Source: Actinomycetospora corticicola | Lineage (GTDB): Bacteria; Actinomycetota; Actinomycetes; Mycobacteriales; Pseudonocardiaceae | NCBI RefSeq assembly: GCF_013409505.1 | Contig: NZ_JACCBN010000001.1 | Coordinates: forward strand, 3,720,001-3,784,000 | Length of the DNA: 64,000 nt | Direction of reading: 5' to 3' | In this document: one piece after another, positions 25,848 through 33,971 of the stretch | How the letters are laid out: each line of letters starts with the position of its first letter | Position numbering within the stretch: position 1 is the first letter of the stretch | Notes under the pieces: model-generated | Databases searched by the model: none | What the model saw: only the letters and a program-made list of their open reading frames with translations | What the model was told of the DNA's origin: nothing | Program-made: the position numbers and the translations under genes

Positions 25848-26675
25848 ATGGCCGGGAACGGCAACCGCATGGACGGCCGCGTCGCCGTCGTCACCGGCGC
25901 CGCCCGCGGGCAGGGCCGCGCGCACGCGGTCCGGCTCGCAAAGGCGGGCGCCGACGTCGTCGTCGCCGACGTGCCCGGTGACATCGCCACCGTCGACTAC
26001 CCGATGGGCACCCACGACGAGCTCGCCGAGACCGTCCGGCTCGTCGAGAAGCAGGGACGGCGCGCCGTCGCCGTCGAGGGCGACCTGCGCGACACCGACA
26101 CCGCCACCCGCCTGGCCGACACCGCCCGCCGCGAGTTCGGCCGCGTCGACACCCTCGTCCCGAGCGCCGGCGTCCTCAGCGTCGCCGACAGCACCTGGGA
26201 CCTCACCGACGACCAGTGGGACGACATGCTCGCCACCAACCTCACGGCGGTGTGGAAGACGTGCCGCGCCGTCGTCCCGGTCATGATCGAGGCGGGGAAC
26301 GGCGGCGCGGTCGTGCTCACGGGCTCGGTGGGCGGTCTGCGTTCGGTGGCCGGGTGCACGCACTACAACGTCGCGAAGTTCGGCGTGATCGCCCTCATGC
26401 GAACCCTGGCCTGGGAGCTGGCTCCGCACCACATCCGCGTCAACGTCGTCCACCCGACCGGGGTGAACACGATGATGGGCGACAACCCGGCCTTCCGGCA
26501 GTGGGCCGAGGAGCACCCCGACCTGCTGGAGCCGATGCGCGGCAACCTCCTGCCCGGCGTCGACCTCGTCGAGCCCGAGGACGTCGCAGCGCTCGTCGCG
26601 TTCCTGGTCTCCGACGACGCCCGCTACATCACCGGCGTCGAGCACCGGGTCGACGCCGGGTTCATGCTCAAGTGA
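25848..26675 (+). CDS. SDR oxidoreductase, mycofactocin-coupled type
   Basis: 275-residue classical SDR. Cofactor motif TGAARGQGRAHAVRLA near residues 16-31 is the form typical of mycofactocin-associated SDRs (carveol-dehydrogenase-like), which hold NAD non-exchangeably and pass electrons to mycofactocin. The catalytic set is LTGSVGG (Ser), HYNVAK (Tyr-x-x-x-Lys) and an Asn in NLTAVWK. The C-terminus GVEHRVDAGFMLK is usual. No mft genes lie in the window, so mycofactocin would come from elsewhere on the chromosome. Probably oxidises a secondary alcohol of the pathway substrate. Confidence 0.85.
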   Translation: MAGNGNRMDGRVAVVTGAARGQGRAHAVRLAKAGADVVVADVPGDIATVDYPMGTHDELAETVRLVEKQGRRAVAVEGDLRDTDTATRLADTARREFGRVDTLVPSAGVLSVADSTWDLTDDQWDDMLATNLTAVWKTCRAVVPVMIEAGNGGAVVLTGSVGGLRSVAGCTHYNVAKFGVIALMRTLAWELAPHHIRVNVVHPTGVNTMMGDNPAFRQWAEEHPDLLEPMRGNLLPGVDLVEPEDVAALVAFLVSDDARYITGVEHRVDAGFMLK

Positions 26676-26854
26676 TCCGGACCGTCGACGACCCCGGCCG
26701 CGAGCTCGCCACCTTCGCCCCACGGTCCGTCGTCACCGCGACGACGGTCCGGGCCTGGTGAGCACCGCGCTCCCGTCCCGGGGCCCCGCGCCGCCCGGTT
26801 CGCGCGGGACGTCGCGAGGTCCTTCGACCGAGATCGACAGCGAGGAGACCGCAG

Positions 26855-27601
26855 ATGAGCGAGCGGGTATGTCTGGTCACCGGAGCCAGCCGGGGGATCG
26901 GTGCGGCGACGGCACGCGAACTCGCGTGCCGCGGCTACCGCGTGGTGGTCAATCATCGCGACAGCGCCACCACCGCCGAGGCCGTCGCCGGCGACGTGCG
27001 GACGGGCGGCGGGGAGGCCCTGGTGGTGCAGGGCGACGTGACCGACCCCGACGACGTGACCCGGCTGGTCGAGACGACCGTCGGACACTGGGGGCGGCTC
27101 GACGTGCTGGTGCACAACGCCATGGCGCCGTTCCCGGTCACCTCGTTCGCCGACCTGGGCTGGGAGCAGCTCGGCGCCAAGCTCGACCAGGAGCTGCGCG
27201 CCGCCTATCTGCTCACCCATGCCGTGCTGCCGGGGATGACCGACCGCTCCTACGGGCGGCTGGTCTACCTGTCCACCGGACTGTCCCGACGCCCCCGCGA
27301 CGGGATGATCGCGCTCGGCGTCGCCAAGGCCGCCCTGGACTCCTTCGTGCGCTACGTCGCCACCGAGGTCGCACCGCACGGCATCACCGCCAACGTCGTC
27401 GCCCCCTCCACCGTCGAGGACACCGCGGTGGGCGACAAGCTCCCCGACGAGCTCCGCGCACAGCTCGCCGCGGCCACCCCGATGGGTCGGCTCGCCCGAC
27501 CCGAGGACGTCGCGCGCACCGTGGCCTACTTCGCGGGCGATGACGCCGGCTTCACCACCGGCAGCTGGGCCCCGGTCAACGGCGGCGCGCTCATGCCCTG
27601 A
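26855..27601 (+). CDS. SDR-family protein lacking the catalytic tyrosine
   Basis: 248 residues. TGASRGIGAATARELA near 9-24 is a normal nucleotide-binding motif, the N-x-A-x motif is HNAMAPF, and the Ser strand is VYLSTGLSRR. The active-site segment, however, reads MIALGVAKAALDSF: the Lys is kept but the residue four before it is Leu, not Tyr. A normal dehydrogenase mechanism is therefore doubtful; it may be a binding or regulatory protein or use another acid. It starts 180 bases after the previous gene, with a likely RBS (GAGGAG, 26841-26846), and continues the rightward operon. Confidence 0.78.
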   Translation: MSERVCLVTGASRGIGAATARELACRGYRVVVNHRDSATTAEAVAGDVRTGGGEALVVQGDVTDPDDVTRLVETTVGHWGRLDVLVHNAMAPFPVTSFADLGWEQLGAKLDQELRAAYLLTHAVLPGMTDRSYGRLVYLSTGLSRRPRDGMIALGVAKAALDSFVRYVATEVAPHGITANVVAPSTVEDTAVGDKLPDELRAQLAAATPMGRLARPEDVARTVAYFAGDDAGFTTGSWAPVNGGALMP

Positions 27602-27648
27602 CCTCGCACCGCGACCACCCTGATATCGAGCCGCACCGGAGCAGCGCG

Positions 27649-28527
27649 TTGCACACCCTCGACCTCACCTACGTCGGCCACGGCCTGCACGAGGAACTCG
27701 TCGCCTACGTCGCCGACCAGGAAGGCTTCCCCGAACAGGAGGGCGTGCACCTCGCTCTGCGCGACGGGGTGAGCTGGGACGACCAGCGGCTCCGTCGCGG
27801 CGCCACCATCGGGCTCGGACGTTCGGTGTTCACCCGACTCGCCGACGGCGTCGAGTGGACCGCCCTGTCCGTCAGCACCCACCGCCCCCTGTTCTGGTTC
27901 GTCGGCGGCCCGCAGGTGAGTGCCATGGAACAGCTGCGGGGTCGGCGCCTGCTGGTGCACGCCCCGCACACCGCACCAGGCTGCTTCGCCCGCATCGTCC
28001 TGCGCCGCCACGGCCTCGACCCCGACCGCGACCTCGAGTGCGTGGTCCGCCCGCCCGGGGACTACGCCATGGACCTCCGCCGACTCCGCGCGGGCGAGGT
28101 CGACGCCGCCTACCTCGGCAGCACCCTCGCCCCCGCGCAGGTCGCCGCCGAGGAAGGGTTCCACGAGCTCGCCTGGGTCGGCGACCACCTGGCCATCCCC
28201 ACCGTCGGACTCGCCGTCGACCCCGCCGTCATCCCCCTCGATCACCCGGCCGTCACGGCCGCGGTGCGGGCACAGCGTCGGGCCCTGGCCCTGCTCGCCG
28301 AGAACCCGGAGACCGCCATCGCCTACCTCCAGCGCTTCCTCGGCCGCGCCACCCCCGACGAAGTACGGCGCTACCACGCCCGCTTCATCGCGCCCTGGTT
28401 CACCACCGACGGGCAGGTCGATCTCGCCGTCGCCGACGAGGGCCTCGCCGCTGTCGCCGCCGAACTCGGCGTCACGGAGGTCCCCCGGGCTGCCGACGTC
28501 TACCTCACCGACCTCGTCACGCTTTGA
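27649..28527 (+). CDS. NMT1/SsuA-like substrate-binding-fold protein without signal peptide
   Basis: 292 residues with a periplasmic-binding-protein type 2 fold of the NMT1/SsuA/ThiY group: DLTYVGHGLHEELVAYVADQ at the start, MEQLRGRRLLVHAP and FARIVLRRHGLDPDRDLECV in the middle, RRLRAGEVDAAYLGS late. No signal peptide or lipobox precedes it, and no ABC permease or ATPase is nearby, so it may be a cytoplasmic enzyme like THI5/NMT1-type or tetrapyrrole/aromatic-acid relatives such as 4,5-dihydroxyphthalate decarboxylase. The TTG start is uncertain. Last gene of the rightward catabolic operon. Confidence 0.68.
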   Translation: MHTLDLTYVGHGLHEELVAYVADQEGFPEQEGVHLALRDGVSWDDQRLRRGATIGLGRSVFTRLADGVEWTALSVSTHRPLFWFVGGPQVSAMEQLRGRRLLVHAPHTAPGCFARIVLRRHGLDPDRDLECVVRPPGDYAMDLRRLRAGEVDAAYLGSTLAPAQVAAEEGFHELAWVGDHLAIPTVGLAVDPAVIPLDHPAVTAAVRAQRRALALLAENPETAIAYLQRFLGRATPDEVRRYHARFIAPWFTTDGQVDLAVADEGLAAVAAELGVTEVPRAADVYLTDLVTL

Positions 28528-28984
28528 CCGGCACCGACCGCACGCCGTCAGGAGCCCCGGGGCCCGCCGCCGGCGGGATGCGACCTTGTCGGCGCCCCCG
28601 GCCCCCACGTGCCCGCTCGTAGAGAGTTGGGCGCTGCCACTGTCGACGGGTCTCGTAGCTAACGGTGTAGTTCACGTCAGAGGACGCCATCCGCGACCGC
28701 GCGTTGCAACAGCCGCAGTTGCTACGCGTTCCAGCAAGCCCGACGGTCTGTCTTGCGCAGTGCCAGCCGCGTGAGCCGCCAAGGGGAATGAGAGGGGTTG
28801 AGTAACGGTCACGACCCGGCGGGGTGGGGAGGCCATCGACGTCCGTCCGGGCGTAGGGCGTCGCCCGACGGGTCGGCGACCGCAGTGGTCGGCTCGTCGG
28901 GCCAGTCCTGGTCCAGCTCGGCCGACTTGAGGGGTAGCCCCTGGCCTTCGGTCTCACGTGCAAGGCCCTTGCCTTCCGGCCGGG
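28528..28984. other. convergent intergenic region between the two catabolic loci
   Basis: 457 bases between convergent genes. The GC-rich repeat CCCGCCGCCGGCGGG at about 28562-28576 could form a terminator stem for the rightward operon. A minus-strand frame at about 28809-28985 reads plausible charged sequence ending at 28809 but without a start or recognised family. Base composition drops around 28630-28800. No RNA gene was recognised. Confidence 0.4.
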
Positions 28985-29743
28985 TCAGCTCGCGCGGTAG
29001 TCGGCGACGAGTTGTCGGGCGGCCAGGGCGAGCAGGGTGGTGTCGTTGGCGAGGACGACGAATGCGGCGCCCTTCGCCGCTGCGCGGGCCCCGGCTTCGG
29101 CGTCGGCGCCGAAGGCAAGGCCGCACGGCTTGCCTGCGGCTGCCGCGGCGTCGAGGACGGAGTCGACCATCTCGACGAGGGTCGGATCATTGGCCGCGAG
29201 CCCGGCGGAGAGACCCAGGTCGGCTGCGCCGACGAACACCGCGTCGACCTCGTCGAGGGCGAGGATGTCGGGCGCGGCGGCGACGGCGCGTTCGCTCTCG
29301 ATCTGTGGGATCACGAGTGGGCGGAACCCGAGGTAGTCCGTGGTCGGTCGCAGGCCCCAGTTCCCGGCGCGGCTGGTGCCTCCTGCGCCGCGGTCGCCGT
29401 GCGGGGGGAAGCGGGCGGCGCGGGCGACCGCGACGGCGGCGTCGACGGAGTCCACCCGGGGCGCGAGTACTCCGTGGGCGCCTGCGTCGAGGACCCGCTG
29501 GATCGTCGCGGGTGCGTGGTCGGGTACGCGGACCAGGGGGGCGACGCCGGACGGGGCGGATACCGCGATCGACCGGTACGCCGACTCCAGGGTCAGCAGG
29601 GTGTGCTCGAGGTCGATGATCACGAAGTCGAAGCCGGCGAAGGCAGCGATCTGGGCCGGTTCGACGGCGGGCATCTTCAGCCAGGTCCCGACGGGCGCCG
29701 TGCTCGGGGCCTCCTGTCCGGGCAGGGTCAGCAGGGTGCTCAT
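28985..29743 (-). CDS. HpcH/HpaI-type class II aldolase
   Basis: 252-residue HpaI/citrate-lyase-beta-like TIM barrel that makes or cleaves C-C bonds between pyruvate (or a related 2-oxo acid) and an aldehyde using divalent metal. Motifs: GTWLKMPAVEPAQIAAFAGF at 19-38, FVIIDLEHTLLT (Asp-Leu-Glu-His), VLAPRVDS, IPQIESERAV (metal-binding Glu) and AVFVGAADLGLSAG (metal-binding Asp). Translation is coupled by an ATGA overlap with the upstream cupin gene. Last gene of the leftward IclR-linked operon. Confidence 0.88.
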   Translation of the reverse strand: MSTLLTLPGQEAPSTAPVGTWLKMPAVEPAQIAAFAGFDFVIIDLEHTLLTLESAYRSIAVSAPSGVAPLVRVPDHAPATIQRVLDAGAHGVLAPRVDSVDAAVAVARAARFPPHGDRGAGGTSRAGNWGLRPTTDYLGFRPLVIPQIESERAVAAAPDILALDEVDAVFVGAADLGLSAGLAANDPTLVEMVDSVLDAAAAAGKPCGLAFGADAEAGARAAAKGAAFVVLANDTTLLALAARQLVADYRAS

Positions 29744-30639
29744 GGCGTCGGGTACTCCTCGGCGTTGAGCACCCAGCCGGGGCGGGAGGAGAAGTCCGCC
29801 CGCGGGCCGGCGAAGATGTCGATCAACTGGTTCCGCCCTGCCCCGACGGCCTCGGTGGTGTGGACCGTCGGTGGTGGGATGACGGTGATCGAGGGGCTCC
29901 CGACGGTCACGTGGTCGTCGTCGCGCCAGCGCGAGGAATCGGTGCCCCAGGGCGTGCGGATGTGATGGGTGAATTCGCCTTCGACCGCGAGTGAGAGCTG
30001 CTCGAAGTCGTCGTGGTGGTGCGGTGAGAGCTTCGTGCGGTCCCGCGGCCCGTCGTGGTGGTCGAGGAAGTTCACCATGAATGAGCGGGACCGGAAAATA
30101 CGTCCGAAGCGTCCGGGTTCGGTCGGGATCTCGGCGAGCGGGTAGACGCGGAGCTTCTCCCCGCCGGGCGGCGCCGGCCATGGCTCGAGCGGCGCCACGT
30201 TCGCGTGCGGGGTGTCGTAGCTCGCGGCGTTCCGGGCGCGTGTGGCCCACGTCGTGCCGCTCTCGACGAGGCGCACGAGGTCGCCCGCGCCGAGGGCGGT
30301 GATCTCGCAGTGACCGGGCGGGATGATGACGACGCCGCGACCGCGCAGGGTGTCCTCGCCGCCGGCGGTCACGAAGTGGGCGGCGGAGTCGTCGTGGGCG
30401 AGGATCACCACCTGCTCGGTGTCCAGGTCGGTCGGCTCGAGGGTCTCCCCCGCGACCGGGCGGGTGTGGGCGAGCACGGCGTTCTGCGAGCGGGCGATCC
30501 AGGTGCGGCCACCCGCCGGGGAGACCTCGTCGGGCGCGGAGCGGGAGAAGTCGAGGTACTCCGGGTCGGCGGCGACGTCGGCGGGACGCGCCGTCGCGGT
30601 GGCCGCCAGGGCGGCGCGGGGGTCGGTGGGGTCGTACAC
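29740..30639 (-). CDS. cupin-fold protein of unknown activity
   Basis: 299 residues, a likely double-cupin protein. The second barrel has the clearer metal-site motif, SPHHHDDFEQLSLAVEGEF, with HxH...E spacing; a His in PPTVHTTEA could be the distal ligand. The first barrel has IIPPGHCEITALGAGD and may be degenerate. GAGGAG precedes the GTG at 30639, just after the DUF6282 stop; upstream in-frame sequence covers that gene. Possible roles are sugar isomerase or dioxygenase. Position between an aldolase and an amidohydrolase-like gene indicates a catabolic enzyme. Confidence 0.65.
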   Translation of the reverse strand: MYDPTDPRAALAATATARPADVAADPEYLDFSRSAPDEVSPAGGRTWIARSQNAVLAHTRPVAGETLEPTDLDTEQVVILAHDDSAAHFVTAGGEDTLRGRGVVIIPPGHCEITALGAGDLVRLVESGTTWATRARNAASYDTPHANVAPLEPWPAPPGGEKLRVYPLAEIPTEPGRFGRIFRSRSFMVNFLDHHDGPRDRTKLSPHHHDDFEQLSLAVEGEFTHHIRTPWGTDSSRWRDDDHVTVGSPSITVIPPPTVHTTEAVGAGRNQLIDIFAGPRADFSSRPGWVLNAEEYPTP

Positions 30640-30650
30640 GGCGGGTCTCC

Positions 30651-31535
30651 TCAGTCCAGGCCGAGCAGGAAGCTCGGGTTGTCGCGCACCATCAGGCGCA
30701 GGTCCTTCTCGGCGAGGCCCAGGTCGAGCAGGGCGCCCGCGACGCGCAGGAACCCGTCGACCGGCTTGGGGTTGTTGTGCTGGCCCATGTCCGAGGCCAG
30801 GACGGTGTGCTCGGGCCCGATCCGCTCGATCCACTCCAGCAGCGCGCGCGGTTCCCACCGCATGTTCGCCTCGGGGTCGTACATCACGGCCTCGTGCTCG
30901 ATGAACGCCCCGAGGCGCGTGAATTCCAGGCACTGCTCGGGCTCGGCGCCGATGACGAAGTTCGGGTGGCTGATGATCATGCGGTCCATCCCGCGCCCGC
31001 GCCCGACCTCGAAGAGCTGGCGGATGAACTCCGGGTGCATGTGCCCCGCGGACATGAGCGCGCCGGTCTCCTGGATGACGTCGAGGATCTCGTGCACCTC
31101 GGGTCGGAGTTCACCGTCGTCGCCGGTGATGTCGATGCGCTCGACGGTCAGGGGCACGGTCGCGGTGGGGAAGTGGTCGCCCTCGGGGTGGCAGTCGATG
31201 TGCCGGCCGGAGGAGATCGTCGGGAACCAGACCACCCGCCCGCCCATGTAGAGCGACATCCGCACCGCGTGCGGGTTGAGCCCGCCCACCATGCTGTTCA
31301 GCGCGATGCCACCGAAGACCTCGGTGTCCACCTCGGCCAGCCGACCGCGCATGGCCAGCAGATCCATGACGGTGTTGTGGTGGTGGGACTTGGCGACCAT
31401 CGCCCGCATCCCGAGGCGCTCGGCACCGTCACGGGCGGCCTCGACGTGGTCGAACCGACGCGGGAACGGACTGGGCCCGGAGTGGCAGTGGAGGTCCACC
31501 AACCCGTGCAGAGCCTGCGCGACAGCAGCTGACAT
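30651..31535 (-). CDS. DUF6282 amidohydrolase/PHP-like protein
   Basis: 294 residues, metal-dependent hydrolase-like. LVDLHCHSGPSPFPRRFD near 12-29 gives the HxH pair after strand 1, VAKSHHHNTVMDLL lies near 48-61, SAGHMHPEFI mid-protein, MIISHPNFVIG after it, and TVLASDMGQHNN supplies a late Asp. These fit the metal ligands of TIM-barrel amidohydrolases. AAAGGAG is at the right distance from the ATG. It is the first gene of the leftward operon and sits across a 176-base divergent promoter region from the IclR gene. Confidence 0.75.
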   Translation of the reverse strand: MSAAVAQALHGLVDLHCHSGPSPFPRRFDHVEAARDGAERLGMRAMVAKSHHHNTVMDLLAMRGRLAEVDTEVFGGIALNSMVGGLNPHAVRMSLYMGGRVVWFPTISSGRHIDCHPEGDHFPTATVPLTVERIDITGDDGELRPEVHEILDVIQETGALMSAGHMHPEFIRQLFEVGRGRGMDRMIISHPNFVIGAEPEQCLEFTRLGAFIEHEAVMYDPEANMRWEPRALLEWIERIGPEHTVLASDMGQHNNPKPVDGFLRVAGALLDLGLAEKDLRLMVRDNPSFLLGLD

Positions 31536-31573
31536 GACGAGCTCCTTTGCTTGGTTCGCATCTCAGCGTGATA

Positions 31574-31588
31574 GTTCGACATGTGAAC
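31574..31588. promoter_or_regulatory. putative IclR operator, copy 1
   Basis: GTTCGACATGTGAAC is a near-palindrome; its reverse complement GTTCACATGTCGAAC matches copy 2 (31669-31683, GTTCACATGACGGAC) at 13 of 15 positions. It lies directly after a minus-strand TTGACG hexamer (31593-31588), overlapping the probable promoter of the leftward operon. Confidence 0.55.
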
Positions 31589-31668
31589 GTCAAGACCACC
31601 GAACGCCACGTGAGATGGCGTCGACAGCGGGCTTGTGTGGCATGGGTCGCACGTTCTACCGTCCAGAC

Positions 31669-31683
31669 GTTCACATGACGGAC
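31669..31683. promoter_or_regulatory. putative IclR operator, copy 2
   Basis: GTTCACATGACGGAC, a second copy of the 15-base near-palindrome at 31574-31588 in the opposite orientation. It ends 28 bases before the IclR gene start, suggesting autoregulation. The centre-to-centre spacing of 95 bases is about nine helical turns. Confidence 0.5.
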
Positions 31684-31711
31684 CAGGAGTTCAGAAGGGA
31701 GGTGGTCAGCG

Positions 31712-32488
31712 GTGGCGGCTTCCGATATGACTGATCCCGTGCAGGAGCCGGCGGAGATCCAGTCGGTGAGTCGTGCCGCGCAGGTGCTGGGCCTCTTCGG
31801 GCCGCTCACCCCGGAGATCACCGCCGCCGAGGCCGCCGAGCGGCTCGGCCTCAACCGCACCACCGCCTACCGGTACTGCACCTCGCTGGTGGCGGCGGGC
31901 CTGCTCGAGCGCGGCGTCGAGGCCGGGTCCTTCGTGCCGGGGGCCCTGCTGTTGCAGGTCGGGGCGTTCGCGCTGGGGCGCCGCAAGGTCGTCGACCTCG
32001 CCCCGCCCTTCCTGCGTGGGCTCTCCTCCCGCACGAACCTCACCGCGGTCCTGAGCCTGTGGGGCTCCTCCGGTGCCGTGGTCACGCGCGTCGAGGAGGA
32101 CAGCACCAGGGCGGCCCTGGTGACCGTGCGGGTGGGCACGCAGCTCTCGTTCGACAGCGCCCAGGCGAAGGTCTTCCTCGCCTACCACCACGATCAGCTC
32201 TCGGTCACCCGGCTCATGACCAACGTGCCGGAGACCCAGCGCCGCGAGCTCGAGCGGGTGCTCGAGCGCGTCCGCGTCCGCGGCTTCGCCGCCAACGAGG
32301 ACCTCGACGGCATCGTCGCGGTCGGCGCCCCGGTGTTCGACGAGCACGGGGTCTGCGCCGCCGTCGCCGCCGTGGGGACGGAACGCTCGGCCTCCACCGC
32401 CGAGGACTCCTCCACCGTGCGCTCGGTCCTCGAGACCGCGCGCGCCCTGTCCAAGGAACTCGGCGCCGAGTACCCGGCGACCGACTGA
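31712..32488 (+). CDS. IclR-family transcriptional regulator
   Basis: 258 residues. The N-terminal winged HTH (~15-75) contains SVSRAAQVLGLFG and AAEAAERLGLNRTTAYRYC. The C-terminal IclR effector-binding domain (~90-250) has SFDSAQAKVFLAYH and GIVAVGAPVFDEHG. IclR proteins bind small organic acids and repress or activate adjacent catabolic operons. It is divergent from the DUF6282-cupin-aldolase operon and upstream of MFS-BKACE-SDR on the same strand, so it likely controls both. AGGGAGG precedes the GTG; ATG at 31727 is an alternative start. Confidence 0.9.
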   Translation: MAASDMTDPVQEPAEIQSVSRAAQVLGLFGPLTPEITAAEAAERLGLNRTTAYRYCTSLVAAGLLERGVEAGSFVPGALLLQVGAFALGRRKVVDLAPPFLRGLSSRTNLTAVLSLWGSSGAVVTRVEEDSTRAALVTVRVGTQLSFDSAQAKVFLAYHHDQLSVTRLMTNVPETQRRELERVLERVRVRGFAANEDLDGIVAVGAPVFDEHGVCAAVAAVGTERSASTAEDSSTVRSVLETARALSKELGAEYPATD

Positions 32489-32582
32489 CCCCCTCCCGGC
32501 GCTCCCACGACCCGCCACCGCGGTGTCGTGTCGGCGGCGCGCGCCCGATCACCGACGATCGACCCGAAAGCCGAGGACGACC

Positions 32583-33971
32583 ATGTCCGACTCCCCACCC
32601 GTCACCGACGGCCTCGACCACACCGCTCGACCTGCCGGCACCGACGGCGACGCCGCGAAGGCGCGCACCGCCGTCCGCGCCGGCGTACTCGCCTACTTCG
32701 TCGACCAGTTCGACATCTATCTGCCGATCGTCGTGCTGGCCCCGGCCACGGCCTACTTCCAGTCCGCCTCGCTCGACGCGGGCACCTCGGCGATCCTGAC
32801 CGCGCTCGTGTTCGCGTCCACCCTGATCGCCCGACCGGTCGGCGCCGCGATCTTCGGGCACTTCGCGGACACGACCTCCCGCAAGCGGACCACGTTGATC
32901 GCGGTCGCCGGGTTTGGCGTGACCACGCTGCTCATCGCCTGCCTACCCGGCTACTCGACGATCGGGCTCTGGTCGGTCGGCCTGCTGATCGCCCTGCGCT
33001 TCGTCGACGGCATCTTCCTCGGCGGGGAGTACACGACGGCGGTCCCGCTCGCGATGGAGTGGAGCCCGAAACGCCGACGCGGCCTCAACGGCGGGCTGAT
33101 CACCTGCACCTCGCCGGGCGCCTACGCCGTGATTGCGACGGTCACCCTGCTGCTGCTCGAGGTCATCCCGTCCGCGGGACCGGACTCGGCCTACAGCCAG
33201 TGGGGCTGGCGCATCCCGTTCGTGGTCGGCGCCCTGCTCGCCGTCGTGCTCTACCGGCAGTACTCCCGCGAGGTCGAGGAACCCCCCACCGAGCGGACCG
33301 CCGAGGGAGCCCGATCCCCACTCGCCGAACTCGTCACCGGCCCGCACCGCCGGGCGCTCGCCCAGGTCTTCGTCCTCATGAGCGGGGTGTGGCTGGCGAA
33401 CAACATGACCAGCGCCGTCATGCCGGGCCTGCTCAAGTCCGACCTCGGGTTCTCCAGCACCCAGGTCTCGATCGCGATGGCCGTGACGATGGCGATCACC
33501 GCAGCCAGCTTCCCGCTGTTCGGGGTGCTCTCCCAGCGCATCGGCCGCCGCCGCTTCTACCTGGGCTTCGCCGTCGCCATGATCGTGATCGGCGGCGGTG
33601 CGTACGCGGCGCTGGTGACCACGCGACCCACCTTCGGGCTCGCGCTCGTGCTCACCACGCTGATCGGCATCTTCACCCTCGGCACCTTCGGCCCGATCGC
33701 CGCCTACCTCACCGAACGCTTCCCGTCCACGATCCGGGCGAGCGGCTACGGCGTGGGCTACAGCCTGGCACTGATCATCCCCGCCTTCTACGCCTTCTAC
33801 CTCAGCGGCCTGTCCGCCGTGTTGCCCGGCGCCCTCGGCGCGGTCGCGCTCCTCGTCGTGGCCGGGGTCCTGGTGGGAGTGGGTGGCCTGCTGGGCCCGG
33901 AGACCCGCGACGTCGACATGCGCGACGCCGAGCACCGCACCGCCACGCCCGCCGCCGAGGTGCTCCGATGA
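32583..33971 (+). CDS. MFS transporter, metabolite:H+ symporter type
   Basis: 462 residues with 12 predicted membrane helices from about residue 35 to 445. FGHFADTTSRKRTTL near 98-112 is the MFS loop 2-3 signature (G-x-x-x-D-x-x-x-R/K), and RFVDGIFLGGEYTTAVPLAMEWSPKRRRG near 140-168 is typical of the MHS subfamily that imports carboxylates, sugars or betaines with protons. ATG 32583 is chosen over an upstream in-frame start because it begins right after a Shine-Dalgarno-like GAGGACGACC. Stop overlaps the BKACE gene (ATGA). It probably imports the substrate of this locus. Confidence 0.88.
   Translation: MSDSPPVTDGLDHTARPAGTDGDAAKARTAVRAGVLAYFVDQFDIYLPIVVLAPATAYFQSASLDAGTSAILTALVFASTLIARPVGAAIFGHFADTTSRKRTTLIAVAGFGVTTLLIACLPGYSTIGLWSVGLLIALRFVDGIFLGGEYTTAVPLAMEWSPKRRRGLNGGLITCTSPGAYAVIATVTLLLLEVIPSAGPDSAYSQWGWRIPFVVGALLAVVLYRQYSREVEEPPTERTAEGARSPLAELVTGPHRRALAQVFVLMSGVWLANNMTSAVMPGLLKSDLGFSSTQVSIAMAVTMAITAASFPLFGVLSQRIGRRRFYLGFAVAMIVIGGGAYAALVTTRPTFGLALVLTTLIGIFTLGTFGPIAAYLTERFPSTIRASGYGVGYSLALIIPAFYAFYLSGLSAVLPGALGAVALLVVAGVLVGVGGLLGPETRDVDMRDAEHRTATPAAEVLR

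Noticed and set aside
25848-26675. mycofactocin biosynthesis cluster
   Set aside because: The SDR is of the mycofactocin-coupled type, but none of the mft biosynthetic genes occurs in the window.
28809-28985. minus-strand frame ending at 28809 with plausible charged sequence
   Set aside because: It looks faintly like the C-terminal tail of a lost gene, but has no start, no recognised family and no independent support.
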